A model generated the notes under the pieces. It worked only from the letters and a program-made list of their open reading frames with translations, did not search any database and was not told where the DNA came from. Both the position numbers and the translations under genes were made by a program. Shown here piece by piece: positions 57,909 to 64,000 of a stretch of 64,000 bases of DNA (position 1 is the first letter of the stretch; every line of letters begins with the position of its first letter). The stretch is from assembly GCA_018350325.1 (NCBI GenBank), contig JAEVLN010000006.1:2060693-2124692 (forward strand), read 5' to 3'. This stretch comes from Globodera rostochiensis. Lineage: Eukaryota; Nematoda; Chromadorea; Rhabditida; Heteroderidae.

Positions 57909-58001
57909 ATCCACCGCGGCAAATAAAGCCACCAATTTTTTTGCAAGCAATATAAACAAGCCAGTCAGTGAGTGAGTAGTGGCATCACATCATTTTAAAT
58001 C
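57909..58001 (+). promoter_or_regulatory. Family promoter module upstream of A3
   Basis: AAATCCACCGCGGCAAATAA, TATAAAC at 57951-57957 and CATCATTTTAAATC at 57988-58001. It matches the module before B1, a gene of a different protein family. Confidence 0.55.
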
Positions 58002-58066
58002 TTTTTTTTTTCAATTATTTAAAAATAAAAAAATTTAATATTTTTTGTTTTCTTACTTCAGAAAAA

Positions 58067-59936
58067 ATGATCGCAATGCTTATGTTGCGTTGTACGCTTG
58101 TAATGCTTTTGTCTTCGCTTCTTCATAACGGAAGTTTGGCAAATTTGCAAGAATTGGCAAAATTGAAAGAATGGGCGGCATCGTGCCATCAAATTGTCGA
58201 CATTTCAATTCCACACGAACTAAGAACTTCCCTAACAACATCGGGTCCAGGCCATCTAACCCAAATGTATCGTGCCATTAATACATTTGAATTAATGCTG
58301 GAAAGTGTGAACAAATTTCCAATCGAAGGAATTGACGAACTTTTGAAGCGTCGACTGCAAGAACCTCTGGAAAATGCAATAAGCAATTGCAAAAAATTGG
58401 AAGACAAAGTTAAAGCATCTGGACTGGAGGACAACAAAAAATATTTGGAAAGTTTATTGTCAAAGATACGTTCAGTTGCAGAGAGAATTGGCGAGGAGCT
58501 CAACACGTTCATGTTCGAGGTACAGCTTGAACTGATCAAAAAAGCCAATTGGACGTCAGGAAACAAGAACGAATTGGCAAACAAATTTTCAAATCTTTGC
58601 GCATTGGCACAACAAACAGAATCTTATTGTAACCCGGAATCTTTTAGCCGCGCAGTTTTATGGGTATCAGAAATTGGAGGCCCTCCCTGTCAACCGGGTA
58701 CAAAACAATTCGTTGAATACCTTGGCATACTCATTCTGCACGCAAGACTTGGCATTTTGAAGAATGAATTGTCTGCCAAAATTGCTGGGTTTGCAAAACA
58801 ACCATCACACATTGATGGAGACGGATTTATGGCATTTTCCCGCAACTTTAAAAGTGAATGGAACCAAATTGAACAACAAATGGACCAAGTTAGCAATCGA
58901 GATATTGCTTCCACAATGGCAAGTTGAAAAGTAGCTTTTAAAAATAATATTTTTATTTATAATTAAGGAACGTTATCGTACGGAGTTGAACGATTTGGCT
59001 GAAAGTGCGATGGAAAAAACGGCTTCATTAACAGACCTCATCACACTTAAGCTGGACCAATTGGTCACAAAATGCCATGCCGCCAAGCCGGAGGGTCCAA
59101 TGATTGCGACGAAAGAAAAAGGTCCATTGAAAGACCGTATCAGACGATGGCTAAACAGACTGCTCGAAAAATGCAAATTAAGAAATAAAAAAGAAATTAG
59201 TAATTTAAATTCGGCAGAAAGTCAACACCAGCAACAACCAACCGATGCATTCCTAAATGAAGAACCCCAATTTGAAGCAAAAAAGAATGAAATAAATGCA
59301 AAAAAAGATATTATAAGTGACATTGGCATGTTTGATGGTGCCGCATATAAAGTACTGGTACGCTTTGAACATGAGGAATTGGACAAAACTGATTTCTCGT
59401 GTGCTGAATTGGAAAAGGCTGTTGAGAAAGACAAGGAAATGGTCTTACAAGCATATCAAGTCAAGGTAAAATACGGTACTTTTCTGCTGTAGACAAATTG
59501 TACGGTACTTTTCTGTTGTAGACAAATTGTACGGTACTTTTTTGGGCGGAAAGAAGTCTAGAAGTGGAGAACTTTTTTATTTTTCATTTCGGTTTTGAAC
59601 TTTCGCCTTTTTTCAAAAACTCGTTTTTCTTTTTATTCAATAATAAATTTGTTTACTTTTTTTGGTTGGTTAAAGAAAACCATTGGAATTGGCATGCATA
59701 AGAGTAATTTACATATAAAATTTTTTATTTCTCTTATTACTTCAATTAGGAAATCTTGCCAATTTTTTGTAATATTTGAAAAAAAAAATTTTGCCTATAT
59801 TTTGTCCATATTTTACAGTTTTTCGTCCATATTTGATGGCCATATTTCGAGATTTTTTGTCCATATAATTAGCGGCCCTACTAATTAATTAGTTTTCTTT
59901 TAATTTTTAAAAATATTTTAGAATATCGACGAATGA
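58067..59936 (+). CDS. Family A secreted protein A3
   Basis: Exons 58067-58918, 58968-59465 and 59922-59936; 454 residues. ATG at 58067 or 58076; the second matches the start of A1. Leader MLMLRCTLVMLLSSLLHNG is a signal peptide. The body follows A1 and A2: IDELLKRRLQEPLENAISN, ELNTFMFEVQLELIKKANW, HIDGDGFMAFSRNFKSEW, LITLKLDQLVTKCHAAK, DIGMFDGAAYKVLVRFEHEE and KEMVLQAYQVK, ending NIDE. The intron that splits exon 1 from exon 2 in A1 and A2 is absent here. The first intron begins with GC (ATG then GCAAGT at 58919); a GT donor would not keep the frame. Exon 2 has an extra Gln/Asn-rich insert (QHQQQPTDAF). Best preserved member; function unknown. Confidence 0.78.
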
Positions 59937-60090
59937 AAGGGGATGGATGCGACTGATGAAGTCGAGTAGTAATTGGAACTGTTGTTACACATTGTTATTT
60001 CGGGATTTTTGGACTTTTTTTTAATGTTATTTTGTTATTCCAATTTTTCTCGTATGTTCAGAAACTCTTTTTTAATTTGTCCGCTCGGCG

Positions 60091-60096
60091 AATAAA
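60091..60096 (+). terminator. AATAAA after A3
   Basis: CGGCGAATAAAATTTAATAA, about 155 bases after the A3 stop. Confidence 0.5.
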
Positions 60097-60901
60097 ATTT
60101 AATAAAGTAAATGAATTAAAATCATAAGGGATAAAAAATTGTCATTTTTTAATTCAAGAGAAATTAAATTGATACGACGCGATTAAAAAATAACGTTCAG
60201 GTTTAAGTTAAGGCTAAACTTGCTGGCAATTTAGCCAGTGTTAGCTTTTAGCTCATAATTTTAACCTTTTTTAATTGATGCTAGTAATGCATACTGACTG
60301 ACTGCTAGAAAATTTGATAAAATGCTTTAAAAATTATAAATTTTACAGAATTTGTGCAATTCATAGCATACATATACCTAATGCAATCAAGAATGCCAAA
60401 AATAAATCTTGCTCATCTGATCAAATAAATGTTTTATTTGTCGTGTTTTTCTCATTCTTTCAATTGTTAGAGCAAAGTTGATTTTGATGAGCAAAATTTG
60501 CGATTTGCTATTTTCTGGAGTCCCAAAAATTGGAGTTTGTGCCCCATAAATTTGCCGAATCCTGAACCAAAATTGCTTATACTTCTTTTTTCCATAAAAT
60601 TGTTTATTGAATATATATATGTTTTGATTTAATAAGCAATTAAAACGTTACATTAAAAAAGCAATAAGCCTCAGGCAATGTTTGTCAGATTTGGATTAAA
60701 TTTCGTCGCCTCCCCCATTCCCACACCATCCATTTACCTTCCAAAAATCGTGCTTGCGAGAAGGAAAAAATGCCCAAAACCCATAAAAAGGGGAATCAAT
60801 AATTAATTATGGCATAATTCCCACCGTTTGGATATATGCGCATTCGTGAATAATTTATTGTTCAGTTTTGGGTTGGTGGTTAGGTTCTTTTCGGTTATGA
60901 G

Positions 60902-61426
60902 TAGGGTTCGGAAACTCATGGAAATCCATATTTTTTTTTTTTGCGAACTGGGGATGCCCTGAAATGCACGAAAAACACATTTTAGCTTGATTTGAAGCTT
61001 CTAGGACCGATTTTTATATCCATATTTTTCCATATTTCGCGATTTATGTCCATATTTCGCCATTTTTCAAAAATTCCTTAACAAAAAATGCAATAAAAAC
61101 GAAAAATACACCCCTAAGGATCGATTTTTTCAAAATTTTCAAAAAATGCACCCCTAAAATTGACTTTTTCCCGACTAAAAATTCTGCCACCAAAAAATAA
61201 AAATTGTTCTGCTTATTTTCAAAAAAATTTTCTGAAATGCTTTTAATTTACATATAAAATTTTGTATTTCGCTTACTATTATTTCATTCAAGTTTGATTA
61301 AAAAATTTATGTCCATATTTCAATTTTTATGTCCATATTTTGGTGTTTTGTCCATATTTTGAGGATTTATGTCCATATTTTATGGCCATATTTCACGATT
61401 TTATATCCATATTTTTCCGAACCCTA
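60902..61426. mobile_element. hAT-like element, TCCATATTTC motif
   Basis: Ends TAGGGTTCGGAAA in inverted orientation; both sides iterate TTATGTCCATATTTCGC. The flanks GTTATGAG and GTTCAAAT match only partly, so the duplication is decayed or this is an older insertion. A truncated relative lies at 59790-59880. Confidence 0.6.
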
Positions 61427-61720
61427 GTTCAAATAACAATTTTTTTTTTGTCAAAGTTGGTAAATAGTTGTTTCTAGGGGTTTTTCGGAGTCGTAGAACC
61501 CAAATCTAACTTCCATTTCGACGAATTCGAACTTTTAACCTGAACTCAACTCGAACAATTTTTTCAAAAAATTTTTTTGCATTTTTTCATTACATTTTAT
61601 TTTTTATTTGCATTGTGCAGAATAAAGAATATCAGCTTACAAATTAGTGGCATAATTCAACGATGTTTTGCAAAATTTCATCGAAAATCAGTGACATTTC
61701 GACGGTACCCCCACATTTGG

Positions 61721-62086
61721 GTGCTATGTGTTTTCGACAGTGGTTGGTTTCGACAGTAAGTGATTTCGACAGTGGACTTCGACAGTGCCACTGTCAAAAA
61801 TTCTGTAAATTCCAAAAAGTTTAAAATCCTTATTTTTAGCGCATTTCGACCCACGTACTGATGTAAAATACCTGAAAAAGTAAAAAATTCAAACAATTCA
61901 AAAAGTCTGTAATTTTCAAGGCAAGCCTAAAACTGCATTTTTTTAGCAAAACGGATAAGGTACAGGTCTAAAAAGTATTTAGAAGTTGAAAATTCGAAAT
62001 GTCTAACAAGTTCAAAACATTTATTTGGAATTCACTGTCGAAATCACTCACTGTCGAAACCAACCACTGTCGAAAACACTGGGCAC
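61721..62086. mobile_element. Inverted-repeat element with TTCGACAGTGG repeats
   Basis: Left end GTGTTTTCGACAGTGGTTGG then TTTCGACAGTAAGTGATTTC is matched in reverse at 62030-62079. CGACAGTG is reiterated inside both arms. No open frame. Confidence 0.65.
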
Positions 62087-62093
62087 GCACGGG

Positions 62094-62630
62094 GTCCAGA
62101 CATTTGCGGCCGACATTTCGCCAAAATTCAAAAACTTAATTAGTAAGTCCATAATTGTTTTCACATTATGTCTCAGTAAAGCTCTTCGTTTCGATTAGTA
62201 TCATTATCGTATCGCAAAATCAAGCTTTTAACAAAGTTTCTTGCATTTTTCACTTAGACCTCTTGTCAGATCAAGCTTGTAAGACCTGATTCTGTTTTTC
62301 TTGTGTTTTTGAATTATTTGAAATATTTAAATGCCATCCCTCATTGCATTATTAGTCCTATGTAGGTTTAAAATGGTTGAGTTATGCATATTCCAATCAT
62401 AGTGTGAAGCAAGAGTCAAGAAATAATATGTTTAATTAATGTTTTTAAATTTTGGCGAAATGTCGGGCCGCAAATGTCTTTTTTGGCTGAGGCCGCAAAT
62501 GTCTGAAAAAAGGCCATCAAATTCCTTCACATTTTGGCCGCAAGCCCGCAAGTGTCGGACCGCAAATGTCTGATTTCCAGCAGACCGCAAATGTCTGCGC
62601 CGCAAAAGTCCGGACCGCAAATGTCTGGAC
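62094..62630. mobile_element. Inverted-repeat element with CCGCAAATGTCTG repeats
   Basis: Left end GTCCAGACATTTGCGG and right end CCGCAAATGTCTGGAC are complementary; an inner pair also matches (GACATTTCGCCAAAATT against AATTTTGGCGAAATGTC at 62448). The right arm carries about six copies of CCGCAAATGTCTG. It starts eight bases after the previous element. Confidence 0.65.
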
Positions 62631-63658
62631 ACGATTTCGACGAAAAAAAAAAATGAAAAATGCGAAAAAAATATTCTGAAAATTTTTCGAATTCAGGTCC
62701 GGGTTCGAAATGGGGGATCGGACTCGGCTTCTACGACCCCAATTACCTCTAGAAACACTTAAAAACACATTTTTGTTGATTTAAAAATGACTTTTATTTG
62801 TTGCCTCCTAACCGAAAAGAACCGGTGGTTATTTATTTTGGATATCACAGAAAGAATGGTTTCGAATTCGTTTTCGAGGTATCGGAAAGTTTCGAATTGG
62901 GTTCGGGCTAATTTTAATATTATTTAAATACATTATAGATAGTTTATTTCCATTAAATCAAAGCATTGCAACAAATTGTGCAATTTTTTTTTCTTCAAAG
63001 CATTGCCATGGAAATGTTAAACTCAAATTCATTTTTAAATCCCATAAATTGATTAATTAATGGACAATTTGACCCGCAGATTCTTTCGTGAATAATAAAT
63101 TTGTTTCAATGTCCACTTTGTGGGGACAACGTAATTAGGCGGAATTTGCCAGAATATATAAGTGAGTAGTGACCAATGTGACAATTTTAGGCTTAGGCTT
63201 TTAAGCACTTTATTTGCTCTTGCAAATTTTTTTTTATTAAAAACCCAATTTTTAAAGTTTTTTCGAAAATTTTTAGGGTTTGGGGACAAAAAGCGATTAC
63301 AAAAAACCCCGGACACATTTTGGAGTTTGGGGAAAAAACAAATTTTTGGGGTAATTAAATTTTTATTTTGTTTAAATAGCTGCTGCTATAAATAATTTAG
63401 TTATTTTGTAATAAAAAAATTATATTTTATATTTCATATTTTATTTAACAGGTCTCAGTTGGTATGTACTCTTTTGTCCATTCTGAGTGAGGAAAGAGAA
63501 TTAATTGGTGTTGCGCCCAAGGGGATGAATGTTTTGTCAGTGCCATAAAATTCAGAATTAAAATTTCCTGCCTAATTGCTTTCGCTTCCGGGGATTGTAA
63601 CAAATTTAAAATTTATTTTACCATTTAAGAAACATTTTATTTATTTTGATGACCAGCA

Positions 63659-64000
63659 ATGGATGTGCGTCGTCCGATCTGTGATTATTTTGCCATCATC
63701 GGCTATGATCCGGCCAGTGGGCTGAAGGTTTTGTGCCCAAACAAATTGCCAGAAAAATTTTGCAATAATTTTAATAGTTTTTTAAGAATTTATTAATTGC
63801 TTTTTCTTATAAAATTGTGGAATTGACAAAATTGGCAAACATTTTTGCAGCAAGAACGAATTGCGGAGTTTGGCGACAATTTGGCAACGGATTGTGGCAC
63901 ACCGGTGCGCAAATCGCCGCTAGTTGCCACTTATGAGCCAAAAGTGATCGCCCATTTCCCCGCGGAACGTCCAAATCGGCCGTTTACGCCGGAAATTGCT
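63659..64000 (+). CDS. DENN-domain protein (DENND5/Rab6IP1-like), 5' end
   Basis: Exon 1 is 63659-63727 (MDVRRPICDYFAIIGYDPAS then GLK, donor AAG-GTTTTG). Exon 2 starts at 63851 after TTTTTGCAG and runs off the edge. An upstream ATG at 63649 meets a stop after eleven codons, so 63659 is chosen. The pattern CDYFAIIGYDP, a variable linker, then SPLVATYEPKVIAHFP and RPFTPEIA matches the start of the uDENN module, closest by eye to DENND5-type Rab exchange factors. DENN proteins activate Rab GTPases in membrane traffic. With 73 codons visible, the DENN family is likely but the subfamily is tentative. Confidence 0.65.

Larger units (their letters stand above)
60097..63658. other. Intergenic between A3 and the DENN gene
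   Basis: No coding exon found. It contains three inverted-repeat elements (60902-61426, 61721-62086, 62094-62630) and AT-rich sequence; the last 200 bases should include the DENN gene promoter. Confidence 0.55.

Overview
The window is eukaryotic and almost certainly nematode. It carries a cuticlin-type zona pellucida gene, a laminin alpha chain of the EPI-1 (alpha-3/5) type, an ShKT-domain secreted protein, degenerate TTAGGC telomere-type hexamers and many short AT-rich introns holding GC-rich exons. Five introns need a GC-AG splice pair to keep the frame; raised GC-AG use has been reported in cyst nematodes, so a plant-parasitic tylenchid is plausible, but the genus is an inference.

Layout. 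1-772, minus: 5' half of a cuticlin-like ZP gene running off the left edge. 1555-29095, plus: 65 exons of a laminin alpha gene. My exon model sums to 8670 nt in one continuous frame with a stop, and holds domain IV-B, LE repeats, L4a, LE repeats, a coiled coil and LG1-LG5. The N-terminal LN domain and first LE rod are absent. A 10-exon minus-strand gene for a 643-residue secreted protein (signal peptide, ShKT domain, then Trp-motif/acidic repeat exons) is nested in the laminin LG3 intron at 22530-25139. 29096-42.6 kb is gene-poor: a decayed secreted-protein gene, a segmental duplication (27553-32110 copied to 35038-38455) that carries the last five laminin exons, and several tandem repeats. 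43.4-60 kb is a cluster of two lineage-specific secreted families. Family B (43463-44423, 46523-47802, plus remnants) has a signal peptide, a helical domain, a polybasic furin-like site and two C-terminal membrane segments. Family A (49919-53255, 58067-59936, a frameshifted copy at 53839-55787 and an exon fragment) is secreted, helical and has no domain I recognise. 63659-64000 is the 5' end of a DENN-domain gene running off the right edge.

The two families appear linked by regulation: B1, A2, A3 and the decayed B copy share a TATA-like box followed by CATCATTTTAAATC, and most also share an upstream AAATCCACC box. I read the cluster as co-regulated secreted proteins, effector-like by inference only.

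The strongest unexpected signal is a set of small hAT-type non-autonomous elements. Six have perfect 8-bp target-site duplications and a seventh has one mismatch. Several different terminal inverted repeats occur, and each interior is filled by iterations of its own short palindromic motif. They sit in laminin introns and around the secreted cluster, next to long palindromic foldback elements and a tRNA-derived SINE present three times.
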